Source: Citrobacter sp. R56
GTDB taxonomy: Bacteria; Pseudomonadota; Gammaproteobacteria; Enterobacterales; Enterobacteriaceae
NCBI RefSeq assembly: GCF_016811995.1
Contig: NZ_CP069159.1
Span: forward strand, 3,906,001 to 3,970,000
DNA: 64,000 nucleotides
Direction of reading: 5' to 3'
Shown: piece by piece, positions 1-9,362 of the stretch
Position numbering within the stretch: the stretch's first letter is position 1
Layout of the letters: every line of letters begins with the position of its first letter
Notes under the pieces: generated by a model
Told to the model about the DNA's origin: nothing
Databases searched by the model: none
What the model saw: only the letters and a program-made list of their open reading frames with translations
Translations under genes and position numbers: made by a program

Positions 1-249
1 GGAGATATCGGTGCTCTTAATGCTTTCGTGGTCCACCAGTGCGGCTTTCACTTTCGCAGTGATGGTGCTGTCATCCATGAAATTACCGACTTTATTCATA
101 GAGCTATCGATCTTTTGCCCTGCGCTTTCAGCCCCGGATTGCGCCTTATCCATCGTAGAGGTTTCTGCAAACGCAGAGCCTGTCGCGACAGCGGAGGTCA
201 ACATAACGGCCAGCAGAGTTTTAGAAATCTTAAGTCTTGTCATAGTCAT
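1..249 (-). CDS. osmY: OsmY, periplasmic BON-domain chaperone (N-terminal part)
   Basis: This is the first 83 codons of the osmotically induced periplasmic protein OsmY; the gene runs off the left edge. The N-terminus shows a Sec signal peptide (start [10 protein letters not shown], hydrophobic core, cleavage after an AFA motif near residue 28). The beginning of the first BON domain follows, with the family stretch [20 protein letters not shown]. The ATG at 249 matches the E. coli start. OsmY is a sigma-S and osmotically regulated envelope chaperone that helps fold some autotransporters. It sits beside prfC as in E. coli. Identification is firm; the C-terminal half cannot be judged. Confidence 0.95.
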   Translation of the reverse strand, partial: MTMTRLKISKTLLAVMLTSAVATGSAFAETSTMDKAQSGAESAGQKIDSSMNKVGNFMDDSTITAKVKAALVDHESIKSTDIS

Positions 250-653
250 CGATTTATTCCTGTATGGTTTGCTCATAATTTGAGCTCAGGCAACACGAGG
301 CTGCATTGCTGAATGTGGTGAAAATCACCCAGTTCAGAAGTCAATGGCAGAGATCACAATCAGCAACTCTTATGATGAAGCTCTGCCCTGGTACCTTCTG
401 AGTCAGTTTTTAATATCGTAATTTAAATTTGTGACAGTTTTAACAACCAACATTCACAAACCAGGCAGTCGTAAAAACCGTAAAAAATGTCATCACTTTG
501 TTAAATATAGATCACAATCGCAAAACCGCTTGCTGAAGCGGTTAAAAAACAGGCAATCATAAGGAAAACAGAGGGATTTAAGAACATTCCGCAACGGGGG
601 AAGAAGAGGGAAAACGTCGCAGAGCGCGGAGATACCGCGCTCTGGAAGGCAGA
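250..653. other. osmY upstream / prfC downstream intergenic region
   Basis: About 400 bases without a convincing gene. The left part must carry the leftward, AT-rich osmY promoter (expected to be sigma-S dependent, not pinned down here). The right end holds the prfC terminator. No RNA gene or conserved ORF was recognised. Confidence 0.6.
611..644 (-). terminator. Rho-independent terminator of prfC
   Basis: A perfect 10-bp stem, arms at 620-629 and 635-644, with a 5-nt loop. Read leftward it is followed by a short T tract (complement of the AAAA at 611-614). It lies ten bases past the prfC stop codon. Confidence 0.75.
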
Positions 654-2243
654 TTAGTGCTCGCGGGTTTTACGGAACCGAACGTCAGGGTAACGTTCCT
701 GCGTCAGGTTCAGGTTGACCATCGTTGGGGCGATATAGGTGAGGTTATCACCACCATCCAGCGCCAGCTGGATTTCGTTTTTACGTTTGAACTCTTCGAA
801 TTTCTTCACGTCAGAACATTCGACCCAGCGTGCGGTCGCCACGTTCACCGATTCGTAAATCGCTTCTACGTTGTATTCACTCTTCAGACGCGCAACGACT
901 ACGTCAAACTGCAGCACACCGACCGCGCCGACGATCAGATCGTTGTTGGCGATAGGACGGAAGACCTGCACCGCGCCCTCTTCAGAGAGCTGGACCAGAC
1001 CTTTCAGCAGCTGTTTTTGCTTGAGCGGATCTTTCAGGCGGATACGACGGAACAGTTCCGGCGCGAAGTTCGGGATACCCGTGAACTTCATCATTTCGCC
1101 CTGAGTGAAGGTATCGCCAATCTGGATGGTGCCGTGGTTGTGCAGACCGATGATGTCGCCAGGGTAGGCTTCTTCAACGTGTGAACGGTCGCCCGCCATA
1201 AAGGTCAGCGCATCGGAGATCACCACGTCTTTGCCAATACGTACCTGGCGCAGCTTCATGCCCTTTTCGTATTTACCTGAAACGACACGCATAAAAGCGA
1301 CGCGGTCACGGTGTTTCGGGTCCATGTTGGCCTGAATTTTAAAGACGAAACCGGTGAATTTCTCTTCTGAGGCTTCCACCAGACGGGAGTCAGTTTTGCG
1401 CGGCATCGGTTGCGGCGCCCACTCCACCAGACCGTCCAGCATGTGATCCACGCCGAAGTTACCCAGTGCGGTACCGAAGAATACTGGGGTGATTTCGCCC
1501 GCCAGGAACAGCTCATGATCGAATTCGTGAGATGCGCCTTTGACCAGCTCCAGCTCATCGCGCAGCTGTTGCGCCAGCTCTTCACCGACTGCCGTATCCA
1601 GATCCGGGTTATCCAGACCTTTCACGATGCGCACTTCCTGGATGGTGTGACCTTTACCGGTCTGGTACAGATAGGTTTCGTCTTTATAGAGGTGGTAAAC
1701 GCCCTTGAACAGCTTACCGCAGCCAATCGGCCAGGTAATTGGCGCACAGGCGATTTTCAGCTCGCGCTCCACTTCATCCATCACTTCCATCGGATCACGG
1801 ATGTCACGGTCGAGTTTGTTCATAAAGGTGAGGATCGGCGTATCGCGCAGACGGGTCACTTCCATCAGCTTACGGGTACGGTCTTCTACACCTTTCGCGG
1901 CGTCAATCACCATCAGGCAGCAGTCCACCGCCGTCAGCGTACGATAAGTATCTTCCGAGAAGTCTTCGTGCCCGGGGGTGTCCAGCAGGTTAACGAGGCA
2001 GTCATGATACGGAAACTGCATCACAGAGGTGGTGATAGAAATACCACGCTGCTTTTCCATCTCCATCCAGTCTGATTTCGCATGCTGACTGGAGCCACGA
2101 CCTTTTACCGTACCGGCGGTCTGGATAGCCTGTCCGAACAACAACACCTTTTCGGTGATGGTGGTTTTACCGGCATCCGGGTGAGAAATAATGGCAAAAG
2201 TGCGGCGTTTGGCCACCTCTTGCAGATAAGGAGACAACGTCAT
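654..2243 (-). CDS. prfC: Peptide chain release factor 3 (RF3)
   Basis: RF3 is a translational GTPase that removes RF1/RF2 from ribosomes after peptide release. The 529-aa product equals the E. coli length when started at the ATG at 2243; a TTG two codons upstream is less likely. GTPase motifs are intact: P-loop HPDAGKTT at 21-28, switch I RGISITT near 66-72, G3 DTPGH at 88-92, and NKLD at 142-145. It is followed by the RF3 domain II and III blocks. It lies 90 bp downstream of yjjG and ends at a strong hairpin. Nothing is unusual about it. Confidence 0.98.
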   Translation of the reverse strand: MTLSPYLQEVAKRRTFAIISHPDAGKTTITEKVLLFGQAIQTAGTVKGRGSSQHAKSDWMEMEKQRGISITTSVMQFPYHDCLVNLLDTPGHEDFSEDTYRTLTAVDCCLMVIDAAKGVEDRTRKLMEVTRLRDTPILTFMNKLDRDIRDPMEVMDEVERELKIACAPITWPIGCGKLFKGVYHLYKDETYLYQTGKGHTIQEVRIVKGLDNPDLDTAVGEELAQQLRDELELVKGASHEFDHELFLAGEITPVFFGTALGNFGVDHMLDGLVEWAPQPMPRKTDSRLVEASEEKFTGFVFKIQANMDPKHRDRVAFMRVVSGKYEKGMKLRQVRIGKDVVISDALTFMAGDRSHVEEAYPGDIIGLHNHGTIQIGDTFTQGEMMKFTGIPNFAPELFRRIRLKDPLKQKQLLKGLVQLSEEGAVQVFRPIANNDLIVGAVGVLQFDVVVARLKSEYNVEAIYESVNVATARWVECSDVKKFEEFKRKNEIQLALDGGDNLTYIAPTMVNLNLTQERYPDVRFRKTREH

Positions 2244-2333
2244 AGTCAAATCTTCTTAGGTAAGCACGGCTAAGGCCGCGCATGTTGAATACGAAAAATG
2301 CGGCTATTTTACCCATCAACAGGGGGGAGGCAA

Positions 2334-3011
2334 TCAGTGTTTACACAGGAGCTGCTCCAGTTCGCTTAATGACGTCACCGTCCAGGTCGGTTCAATGCCT
2401 GCAGGCTGGTCACGATGATGTGCGTTCAACCAGCAGGTGGATAGCCCGGAATTGATACCACCCAGAATATCGGACTCTGCGGTATCGCCTACCATCAGCA
2501 CGCGAGAACGGTCAGGATTGCCCGCCTGCTCCAGCGCATAATCAAAAATACGCGGGTCCGGTTTCGCCACGCCAACCTGCTCAGAAATGACCAACAGATC
2601 AAAATAGTCGCGCAGTCCTGTACGCTCAAGGCGAATTTGCTGCAACGCGGTAAATCCATTGGTAATAATGCCAATTTTCGTTTTACCGCGAATGGCGTTG
2701 AGCAGCGAGACAGCCCCCGGTAATGGCGAGCAAATTTCCGCCATCGCATTAATAAATGCGTCATTAAGCTGGCCCGACGGCACATTCAAACGTTCAGCCC
2801 AGTCCAGGAAACGCGCATGTTGCAACTGTAATGAGGTAATCGCACCGTTTTGATAATCCACCCACAGAGGTTTATTGACGGCCTGGTAGTCCTGAAAATC
2901 TTCAGCGGTAAAGGTCACGCTATAGTCGAGAAACATCCGCTGTAAGCCGGTGAAGGAATCGAACGTAAACAGCGTTTCATCGGCATCAAAGAAAATCCAG
3001 TCCCACTTCAT
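2334..3011 (-). CDS. yjjG: HAD-superfamily pyrimidine 5'-nucleotidase YjjG
   Basis: House-cleaning nucleotidase that dephosphorylates pyrimidine (deoxy)nucleoside monophosphates and protects against mutagenic analogues. HAD motif I is FFDADETL (nucleophile Asp9, acid/base Asp11). A threonine-containing motif II (IITNG) and motif IV GDTAESD are also present. The chosen start gives 225 aa as in E. coli; an ATG one codon earlier (3014) is possible. It follows rimI in the leftward holD-rimI-yjjG cluster. Confidence 0.95.
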   Translation of the reverse strand: MKWDWIFFDADETLFTFDSFTGLQRMFLDYSVTFTAEDFQDYQAVNKPLWVDYQNGAITSLQLQHARFLDWAERLNVPSGQLNDAFINAMAEICSPLPGAVSLLNAIRGKTKIGIITNGFTALQQIRLERTGLRDYFDLLVISEQVGVAKPDPRIFDYALEQAGNPDRSRVLMVGDTAESDILGGINSGLSTCWLNAHHRDQPAGIEPTWTVTSLSELEQLLCKH

Positions 3012-3031
3012 CATTACACCTTGCCTCTTTT

Positions 3032-3478
3032 TTACATACTTATAGGAAGTGCCATTATGACGGCGTCCTCACGCCCGTCCGCCGTCGGATAATAGTTGCG
3101 GCGGATCGTTGCCTCGTTAAAGCCTAAGCTTTCATACAGCGCGATGGCGGCAACGTTAGAGGCGCGGACTTCCAGCCACAGCGTCAGAATGCCGCGTTTT
3201 TCCAGTTCATCAATGAGATGATCCAGCAGCGCCCGCCCCAATCCCCGACGTTGAAAATCCGGGTCTACGGCAATATTGAACAGCGTCGCTTCATCCAGTA
3301 CGACCTGCGTAATGGCAAAAGCCGCCAGCCTCCCGTCTACCGTCAATTGATAGTTGAGGTAGCGCTCGCCCTGATTGCTGGCAAAAGTGTGTTCGCTCCA
3401 CGGAAACGCATGGGCGCGTTTTTCAATCTGAAAGGCTGCGGGGAGATCAGTCGGATTGAGGGTAGAAATCGTGTTCAT
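3032..3478 (-). CDS. rimI: Ribosomal protein S18 alanine N-acetyltransferase RimI
   Basis: GNAT-family acetyltransferase that acetylates the N-terminal alanine of ribosomal protein S18. The 148-aa protein has the acetyl-CoA loop QRRGLG at 76-81, and the catalytic residues known for RimI, Glu103 and Tyr115, are both present. Its start overlaps the end of holD by 32 bp, so the two are translationally coupled as in E. coli. yjjG follows after about 20 bp. Confidence 0.97.
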   Translation of the reverse strand: MNTISTLNPTDLPAAFQIEKRAHAFPWSEHTFASNQGERYLNYQLTVDGRLAAFAITQVVLDEATLFNIAVDPDFQRRGLGRALLDHLIDELEKRGILTLWLEVRASNVAAIALYESLGFNEATIRRNYYPTADGREDAVIMALPISM

Positions 3479-3860
3479 ATGCGCAGATTTGTTGCCATAG
3501 TGCGGCGCGTGCCGTTGGGTTTACCCGTAATTCATTAAACGCAGGAGTTGAGACCTGTGCGCCTTCCAGTAACAGCGGTTCTTCAGTCCCCAGCCGCCAA
3601 CTGTTGCAGCGACTTCCCTGCGGCAGCATCGTGACGCGGTCAGGCGCCAGTTGCAGTACCTGGTCCGGGCTGAGGGTCAACGCGCGTAAAATATCACTCA
3701 CCAGCGGGTCGTTCAGCGCCGGTAAGTCCGCGGCAACCATGACCAGACGAACGTGTGCAGGAATTGAAATCGCGATCTCGCCCTGCAGCGCGCCAGGGCG
3801 GCGCAGCGACCACTGCGTAATGCCCAATTGCTGTAACTGCCAGTCTCGTCGGGATGTCAT
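3447..3860 (-). CDS. holD: DNA polymerase III psi subunit
   Basis: HolD (psi) bridges chi and the tau/gamma clamp loader in the Pol III holoenzyme and helps hand over SSB-coated primed DNA. The start at 3860 (MTSRRDWQLQQLG) gives 137 aa, the E. coli length; an open frame continues 35 codons upstream but is not conserved family sequence. The N-terminal chi-binding segment is nearly identical to E. coli. It is the first gene of the leftward holD-rimI-yjjG cluster and is divergent from rsmC. Confidence 0.97.
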   Translation of the reverse strand: MTSRRDWQLQQLGITQWSLRRPGALQGEIAISIPAHVRLVMVAADLPALNDPLVSDILRALTLSPDQVLQLAPDRVTMLPQGSRCNSWRLGTEEPLLLEGAQVSTPAFNELRVNPTARAALWQQICAYEHDFYPQSD

Positions 3861-3963
3861 AGCGAAACGCTCCTGTCTGTCAGGGGCGCAAATATAGCAA
3901 ATTCGTCGAAACTGCGCCAACAAACAACTATAATCGCCGCCTGGAACAATAGAGGAATTTTTC

Positions 3964-4995
3964 ATGTCTGCTTTTACCCCGGCAAGTGAAGTCTTGCTAC
4001 GTCACAGTGATGATTTCGAACAAAGCCGTATTCTGTTTGCCGGAGATTTGCAGGATGACCTGCCTGCCCGCTTCGAAAGTGCCGCCAGCCGCGTGCATAC
4101 TCAACAGTTTCACCACTGGCAGGTGTTGAGCCGCCAGATGGGTGACAATGCGCGTTATAGCCTGGTGGCGGAAGCCAGCGATGTCGCCGACTGCGACACA
4201 TTCATCTACTACTGGCCGAAGAACAAACCGGAAGCGCAGTTTCAGCTGATGAACATATTGTCACTGCTGCCTGTCGGCACGGACATTTTCGTGGTGGGTG
4301 AAAACCGTAGCGGTGTTCGCAGCGCAGAGCAGATGCTGGCCGAATACGCGCCGTTGAATAAAGTCGATAGCGCGCGCCGCTGCGGCCTGTACCACGGTCG
4401 TCTGGAAAAACAGCCGGTCTTTAGTGCCGACGCATTCTGGGGTGAATATACTTGCGAAGGGCTTACCATTAAAACCCTGCCTGGCGTGTTTAGCCGTGAC
4501 GGTCTGGATGTCGGCAGCCAGCTTTTGCTCTCAACGTTGACGCCACACACCAAAGGCAAAGTTCTGGATGTTGGCTGTGGCGCTGGCGTGCTGTCTGCCG
4601 CATTAGCAAGCCACTCCCCGAAAGTGCGTCTGACCCTGTGTGATGTTTCCGCGCCTGCGGTTGAAGCCAGCCGCGCAACGCTTGCGGCGAACGGCATTGA
4701 AGGTGACGTATTTGCCAGCAATGTGTTCTCGGAAGTGACGGGTCGTTTTGACATGATCATCTCCAACCCGCCTTTCCATGATGGTGTACAGACCAGTCTT
4801 GACGCTGCACAAACGTTAATTCGCGGCGCCGTTCGCCATTTGAACAGCGGTGGAGAGCTGCGGATTGTCGCCAACGCCTTCCTGCCGTATCCGAAAGTGC
4901 TGGATGAGACATTTGGCTTCCACGAAGTCATCGCGCAAACTGGCCGCTTTAAGGTATACCGCACGGTGATGACCCGTCAGGCGAAGAAAGCCTGA
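3964..4995 (+). CDS. rsmC: 16S rRNA m2G1207 methyltransferase RsmC
   Basis: Transfers a methyl group from S-adenosylmethionine to the exocyclic amine of G1207 in 16S rRNA. At 343 aa it is the E. coli length. It has the two-domain layout of RsmC: a degenerate N-terminal methyltransferase domain and a catalytic C-terminal Rossmann domain with VLDVGCGAG at 200-208 and the amino-methyltransferase motif NPPF at 268-271. It is divergent from holD with a gap of about 100 bp. Confidence 0.97.
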   Translation: MSAFTPASEVLLRHSDDFEQSRILFAGDLQDDLPARFESAASRVHTQQFHHWQVLSRQMGDNARYSLVAEASDVADCDTFIYYWPKNKPEAQFQLMNILSLLPVGTDIFVVGENRSGVRSAEQMLAEYAPLNKVDSARRCGLYHGRLEKQPVFSADAFWGEYTCEGLTIKTLPGVFSRDGLDVGSQLLLSTLTPHTKGKVLDVGCGAGVLSAALASHSPKVRLTLCDVSAPAVEASRATLAANGIEGDVFASNVFSEVTGRFDMIISNPPFHDGVQTSLDAAQTLIRGAVRHLNSGGELRIVANAFLPYPKVLDETFGFHEVIAQTGRFKVYRTVMTRQAKKA

Positions 4996-5010
4996 TTTAC
5001 TGAATGTGAA

Positions 5011-5044
5011 GACCGGACCTGATGCTTGCGTCTGTCATCCGGTC
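5011..5044. repeat. REP-like imperfect hairpin after rsmC
   Basis: Seven-base arms GACCGGA (5011-5017) and TCCGGTC (5038-5044) enclose a degenerate REP-type core. It may help terminate or stabilise rsmC mRNA, but no immediate T tract follows. Confidence 0.35.
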
Positions 5045-5097
5045 GCCACAGGTCAGGCCATTTTTACAGCAATCAATTCATCCCACGTAATTAACTA

Positions 5098-5125
5098 TTG
5101 ACGAACAGCTGAAAACCACTAGAAT
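5098..5125 (+). promoter_or_regulatory. Sigma-70 promoter of the tRNA-Leu operon
   Basis: A -35 TTGACG (5098-5103) and -10 TAGAAT (5120-5125) are separated by 16 bp. They are followed by a GC-rich discriminator GCGCCTCC, the pattern of stringently controlled stable-RNA promoters. The first tRNA begins about 44 bp downstream. Confidence 0.75.
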
Positions 5126-5168
5126 GCGCCTCCGTGGTAGTGATTCTTTTTTTAAGAATCGATGGTAT

Positions 5169-5255
5169 GCGAAGGTGGCGGAATTGGTAGACGCGCTAGC
5201 TTCAGGTGTTAGTGTCCTTACGGACGTGGGGGTTCAAGTCCCCCCCCTCGCACCA
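5169..5255 (+). tRNA. tRNA-Leu(CAG), copy 1
   Basis: 87-nt class II tRNA with encoded CCA, long variable arm and CAG anticodon (context CTTCAGGTG). It is the first of three tandem copies matching the E. coli leuQPV cluster between rsmC and fhuF. Confidence 0.97.
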
Positions 5256-5283
5256 TAATCCACGTTGATATTGCTCGCACTGG

Positions 5284-5370
5284 GCGAAGGTGGCGGAATT
5301 GGTAGACGCGCTAGCTTCAGGTGTTAGTGTTCTTACGGACGTGGGGGTTCAAGTCCCCCCCCTCGCACCA
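5284..5370 (+). tRNA. tRNA-Leu(CAG), copy 2
   Basis: Same 87-nt sequence as copy 1 except one C-to-T change in the variable-arm stem (GTTC instead of GTCC). This converts a G-C pair into a G-U wobble, so function should be retained. Confidence 0.96.
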
Positions 5371-5401
5371 ACGAGGCAATATCAAAAAGTAAGATAACTG
5401 T

Positions 5402-5488
5402 GCGAAGGTGGCGGAATTGGTAGACGCGCTAGCTTCAGGTGTTAGTGTCCTTACGGACGTGGGGGTTCAAGTCCCCCCCCTCGCACCA
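5402..5488 (+). tRNA. tRNA-Leu(CAG), copy 3
   Basis: Identical to copy 1, with encoded CCA. It is the last gene of the tandem operon; spacers between copies are 28 and 31 bp. Confidence 0.97.
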
Positions 5489-5527
5489 ATTATCTTATTT
5501 CCCGCGCTGTTTTCTTCCCTCTGTGTT

Positions 5528-5764
5528 TTATCCCTGACTCGCGTTGATCACCACCAGTATAATGCCGCTCACCAGCGCAACACATGATGGCAGCAACACA
5601 AAGTGTCGTAACTGCTTGTGATATAACATCAATGAAGTCAGTAGCAATCCTGACACAATCATCGTTTTCCATGCTGCGAGAGACAGATCAGTAAACGCCA
5701 GCCCGGTAATAATCATTCCCGGCAACAATATCCCCCATCCACTGCCCAGCGCACGTTGCAACAT
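5528..5764 (-). CDS. yjjZ: Small DUF1435-like inner-membrane protein
   Basis: A 78-aa hydrophobic protein with about three membrane segments (near residues 8-26, 32-48 and 55-74) and no catalytic motifs. I believe it matches the DUF1435 protein YjjZ, which E. coli carries at this site near leuQPV/fhuF; the symbol is from memory. The start at 5764 was chosen because the upstream in-frame extension is AT-rich and not protein-like. It is convergent with the tRNA operon. Function unknown. Confidence 0.7.
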   Translation of the reverse strand: MLQRALGSGWGILLPGMIITGLAFTDLSLAAWKTMIVSGLLLTSLMLYHKQLRHFVLLPSCVALVSGIILVVINASQG

Positions 5765-6020
5765 GGTTTTACCTCTGACACCAATAATGATAATCAATAT
5801 CATATGATATAATTTCTCATCTGTCAGCATACCGCATTCGTCGCATCCATGAGTTTTACTTAACGATAGATGACATAAATTTGGCAAGGTGATAAATTGC
5901 TCGCTGGTTAACTTACGAACACCATAAAACGTATACCTATGTGAGTTTCATCCTCGCACGTTATTTTTCACTTTAGCAATCCACTCAACGTATCCTGCAG
6001 ATTAATAACGATATTCAGAT

Positions 6021-7085
6021 ATGACAGCACAATCCTGGCGATCACTGCGCACCAAGAAATATCAATTTTCACTCCGCCTGTTTCTGTTTCTTAACGCTGC
6101 ATCGGCACTGTTTGCATTAGCATTTCCTCTTTTTGAGGTCAGCACACTTCCCGCCCCTGCGATTTTTATCGTTGCCGCAAGCACGCTGTTATTGGTCTGG
6201 CATGGAAAATACGCCGATAAAAAAATCAGTCTTCCAGTCGTATTCCTGATATTTGGCATACTGTGGGCGAGTCATATTGCAATGAAATACAGGATGTTAG
6301 GTCATAGTGATGACTCTTTTTTAATGATTTCCCTGCTGAGCGTGTTATTTATTGGCTCCATTGCTTTTGCTAACAACATCATCGCGTTTACGCTTCACTC
6401 GTTACCTTCGGTGTTTGTCTGCTTATGGCTTAATGGCCATGAGCACGGAATACGGATCCTCTATTTAATGGCCTTGCCGATGGCAGGTATTGCCATTCAG
6501 AATGTGATCCAAAAGCGCTATGACCGCTTTGCCCAACAGCTGATGTACAAATTGCTGGAAGAGAGGGAGACACTGAACGGTCTGAGCATGCTGGATCCGT
6601 TGACCGGTTTGTACAATCGTCGCGGTCTGCAAAATAAGCTGGATACCCTGCTAGCCCTGGACACCCGCGGGCACTACGTCTTACTTCTCGATATCGACCA
6701 CTTCAAAGCCTACAACGATCATTACGGGCATATGATGGGCGATCAGGCGCTGATTCGCGTCTCTGCGGCTATTCGTGATGCCGTCCGTTCACGGGATATT
6801 GTCACCCGTTTTGGTGGCGAAGAATTCATGGTTCTGCTGACTGCTGCGGATCAACAACAGGCGCGAGTCACAGCCGAACAGATTCGCCAAAAAGTCTACG
6901 ATCTCGAGATCCCGCATATGTTTAATGAGAGTACCGCGACAAATGTCACCATCAGCATCGGCATTGCGCCATTGGTCGATCAGGACATTGATGGCGCGAT
7001 CTCCCGAGCCGATAAAGCGCTGTATGAAGCGAAAAACCAGGGGCGAAATAATACGCTGGTTTTCGATGAGCTCCCCCTCCCCTGA
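6021..7085 (+). CDS. Membrane-bound GGDEF diguanylate cyclase
   Basis: Predicted to make cyclic di-GMP from two GTP. The 354-aa protein has an N-terminal membrane region of about five to six segments (residues 18-155) with no recognised sensor domain. A short linker helix leads to a complete GGDEF domain (about 185-350). The active-site signature is GGEEF at 265-269. The inhibitory I-site RxxD (RSRD, 256-259) lies exactly five residues before it, so product inhibition is likely. K-12 lacks this gene here; I recall a similar cyclase (STM4551) near this place in Salmonella. It is monocistronic. Confidence 0.9.
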   Translation: MTAQSWRSLRTKKYQFSLRLFLFLNAASALFALAFPLFEVSTLPAPAIFIVAASTLLLVWHGKYADKKISLPVVFLIFGILWASHIAMKYRMLGHSDDSFLMISLLSVLFIGSIAFANNIIAFTLHSLPSVFVCLWLNGHEHGIRILYLMALPMAGIAIQNVIQKRYDRFAQQLMYKLLEERETLNGLSMLDPLTGLYNRRGLQNKLDTLLALDTRGHYVLLLDIDHFKAYNDHYGHMMGDQALIRVSAAIRDAVRSRDIVTRFGGEEFMVLLTAADQQQARVTAEQIRQKVYDLEIPHMFNESTATNVTISIGIAPLVDQDIDGAISRADKALYEAKNQGRNNTLVFDELPLP

Positions 7086-7158
7086 TGGTTTAATCGTGCT
7101 ACGCCGCAGAGGATAGCGACAAAGCACTTGCCATCGTTTCGCTCTATCGCTAGGATTC

Positions 7159-7177
7159 GTAATCATTATCATTTAGA
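7159..7177 (+). promoter_or_regulatory. Fur box upstream of fhuF
   Basis: A 19-bp AT-rich inverted repeat centred on TCATTATCATT resembles the Fur consensus GATAATGATAATCATTATC. It lies about 22 bp upstream of the fhuF start. E. coli fhuF is a classic Fur-repressed gene. Confidence 0.75.
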
Positions 7178-7198
7178 TTACTATCCAGATATAGCGCT

Positions 7199-7987
7199 AT
7201 GGCCTATCGCTCTGCTCCCATTATTGAAGATGTCATCTGGCAAGCTCATCTCCCGTCGGGGGAGCCAACGCTTGCCGATGCTGTGCGTGAAACGATCGCG
7301 CAAACCCGCGAGCATCTACTGGAATTTATTCGTCTTGATGAACCCGCCCCGCAAGGCGTCATGACGCTGGCCCAGTGGTCTACTCCCAGCGCGTTAAGCT
7401 CTTTGCTGGCGATTTATTCCGATCACATCTATCGCAATCAACCCACACAGCCACGCGAAAATAAACCGCTGATTTCTCTGTGGGCGCAATGGTATATCGG
7501 ACTGATGGTTCCCCCGCTGATGCTGGCCCTGCTCACTCAGGAAAAAGCCATTGATGTTTCTCCTGAATATGTCAGCGTTGAGTTTCATGAAACGGGACGG
7601 GCAGCCTGTTTCTGGGTTGACGTGCACCAGGATCACCAGGCGACGTTGCGTTCTCCCCAGCAACGCCTGGAAACGTTGATTCTTCGAGCGTTAATGCCCA
7701 TCGTTCAGGCGCTGGAAGCTACCGGAGAGATTAATAGCAAACTCATCTGGAGCAACACCGGGTATTTGATCCACTGGTATCTGACAGAAATGAAACCGTT
7801 ACTGGGAGAAGAGCTGTTGGCGACACTACGCCAGACCTGCTTTTTCGAGAAAAAGCTATCTGGTGGTGAAGATAACCCCCTGTGGCGAACTGTCGTTCCA
7901 CGCGAAGGGCTTTTGGTGCGCAGAACCTGCTGCCAGCGCTATCGCCTTCCTGATGTTCAGCAGTGTGGTGACTGTACGTTAAAATAA
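7199..7987 (+). CDS. fhuF: Ferric siderophore reductase FhuF
   Basis: Cytoplasmic [2Fe-2S] protein that reduces ferric iron held in hydroxamate siderophores such as ferrioxamine B. The 262-aa length equals E. coli. The C-terminal cluster-binding motif is intact: Cys244-Cys245, Cys256 and Cys259, i.e. CC-x10-C-x2-C. A Fur box overlaps the promoter and a hairpin terminator follows at once. It is monocistronic. Confidence 0.97.
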   Translation: MAYRSAPIIEDVIWQAHLPSGEPTLADAVRETIAQTREHLLEFIRLDEPAPQGVMTLAQWSTPSALSSLLAIYSDHIYRNQPTQPRENKPLISLWAQWYIGLMVPPLMLALLTQEKAIDVSPEYVSVEFHETGRAACFWVDVHQDHQATLRSPQQRLETLILRALMPIVQALEATGEINSKLIWSNTGYLIHWYLTEMKPLLGEELLATLRQTCFFEKKLSGGEDNPLWRTVVPREGLLVRRTCCQRYRLPDVQQCGDCTLK

Positions 7988-8014
7988 GCAAGGAGCCATC
8001 GCCCCTTGCTTTTT
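7988..8014. terminator. Bidirectional terminator between fhuF and the PTS gene
   Basis: Arms GCAAGG (7988-7993) and CCTTGC (8004-8009) are followed by TTTTT on the plus strand and, read leftward, by TTATTTT. It can serve both convergent genes. Confidence 0.8.
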
Positions 8015-8018
8015 CGCC

Positions 8019-9362
8019 TTATGCAACCTGCTGACTTTCCTCTTCCGTACGCTGAGCTTCTTCAGCTTCCTGCGCCAGCAACTGTTTCTCGTATACTTTG
8101 AAGAACGGGAAATAAATAATAGCGGACACTAACGCCAACACCACCACCAGCACTGCCGCACGATAATCCCAGCCTAATGCCCAGGCAGCCCCTACCGGCG
8201 CTGGTGCGGTCCACGGAACAACGGAAATCACGCGTCCAATCAAGTCGAGTTTCATAGCCGCCCAGGCCAGTATCGCGTTAACCATCGGCGCGAGCAGGAA
8301 CGGAATAAAAAAGACCGGGTTCATCACAATCGGTGTACCGAAAATGACAGGCTCGTTAATGTTGAAAATGCTGGGAACCACACTCAAACGACCAATGGAT
8401 CGCAGGTGGACAGAACGGCTACGCAGATAGCAAATCACCAGCCCCATTGTCGCACCGGACCCGCCCACAACAATAAAGAACGTCCAGAACGCTTCCATGA
8501 AGATGTGCGGCAGCGGTGCGCCCTGCGCCAACGCGGTCTGGTTCATCCCAAGATTGGTCAGCCAGAACATCTGCAGCATTCCGGAGACAATCGCGGCGCC
8601 ATGTATCCCCGCAAACCACAACAGATGGCCAATCAATACCGCGAGCAAAATTGCCGGCAGGGAGTCAGCCGCTGAGACCAGTGGTTTAAAGATCGCCATG
8701 ATGGCTTGTGGGATCAACATATCGAACTGCGACTGAATCAGCAGACTCAGTGGGTACAGCGTGAGGACAACCACCAACACCGGAATCAGCAGATCAAAAG
8801 AGTTTTTGATCATCGGGGGAACCTGATCCGGTAAGCGAATACCGATATTGTGCGCTTTCAGAAAACGCATCATTTCGACGCAGTAAATCGCCACCAGGAT
8901 CGCGGTAAAAATACCGGTACCTCCGAGGCTGTCAACCGGCAGGGAGCCTTTCGTTTTTGGGGCAGCAATCAGTAAAAACGCCATGATCGAGAGCATTGCG
9001 CACATAAAAGGATCTAACTGATGCGACTTAACGTAGTGTTTCCCCAGGTTGTATGCGATGGCCGCGCAAATGTAGATGGACATGATCCCCATCGTCATAT
9101 CAAACGGCGTGAGTATCTGACCTTCAAATTGCTTTGCCATATCCAGCCACGCACGGGCAAACCCCCAGGTGGTATCCGGAGAAAAAGGAGGATAGGCAAA
9201 TACCAGTAGGAACGATCCGACAATCATAAACGGCATTGCCGAGATAAACCCATCGCGGATCGCCATCACGTGGCGCTGTGAGGATATACGCCCGGCAACG
9301 GGGCTAACATAGTTTTCAACAAACCGAAAAATCACATTAAACACAGCATGGTTGGTAGACAT
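8019..9362 (-). CDS. Orphan PTS lactose/cellobiose-family EIIC permease
   Basis: Membrane component of a sugar phosphotransferase system of the Lac (cellobiose/lichenan) family, 447 aa from the ATG at 9362, which has a GGAGAG ribosome site. About ten hydrophobic segments are visible. Conserved EIIC blocks include GGSGATMGL and the NINEPVIFG motif, the substrate-binding region of this family. No EIIA, EIIB or glycosidase gene is adjacent, so it must borrow partners encoded elsewhere. Beta-glucoside or oligosaccharide uptake is the family expectation; the substrate is unknown. A long palindrome about 200 bp upstream may be its operator. Confidence 0.88.
   Translation of the reverse strand: MSTNHAVFNVIFRFVENYVSPVAGRISSQRHVMAIRDGFISAMPFMIVGSFLLVFAYPPFSPDTTWGFARAWLDMAKQFEGQILTPFDMTMGIMSIYICAAIAYNLGKHYVKSHQLDPFMCAMLSIMAFLLIAAPKTKGSLPVDSLGGTGIFTAILVAIYCVEMMRFLKAHNIGIRLPDQVPPMIKNSFDLLIPVLVVVLTLYPLSLLIQSQFDMLIPQAIMAIFKPLVSAADSLPAILLAVLIGHLLWFAGIHGAAIVSGMLQMFWLTNLGMNQTALAQGAPLPHIFMEAFWTFFIVVGGSGATMGLVICYLRSRSVHLRSIGRLSVVPSIFNINEPVIFGTPIVMNPVFFIPFLLAPMVNAILAWAAMKLDLIGRVISVVPWTAPAPVGAAWALGWDYRAAVLVVVLALVSAIIYFPFFKVYEKQLLAQEAEEAQRTEEESQQVA

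Noticed and set aside
1410-2075. 221-codon plus-strand frame over prfC
   Set aside because: Antisense shadow of RF3.
2244-2249. TTG start two codons upstream for prfC
   Set aside because: The ATG at 2243 gives the exact 529-aa E. coli length.
4242-4964. 240-codon minus-strand frame over rsmC
   Set aside because: Mirror of a well-conserved methyltransferase gene; low-complexity basic peptide.
5169-5488. Regularly spaced near-identical repeats resembling a CRISPR array
   Set aside because: They are three tandem class II tRNA-Leu genes with encoded CCA; repeats are 87 nt and spacers about 30 nt.
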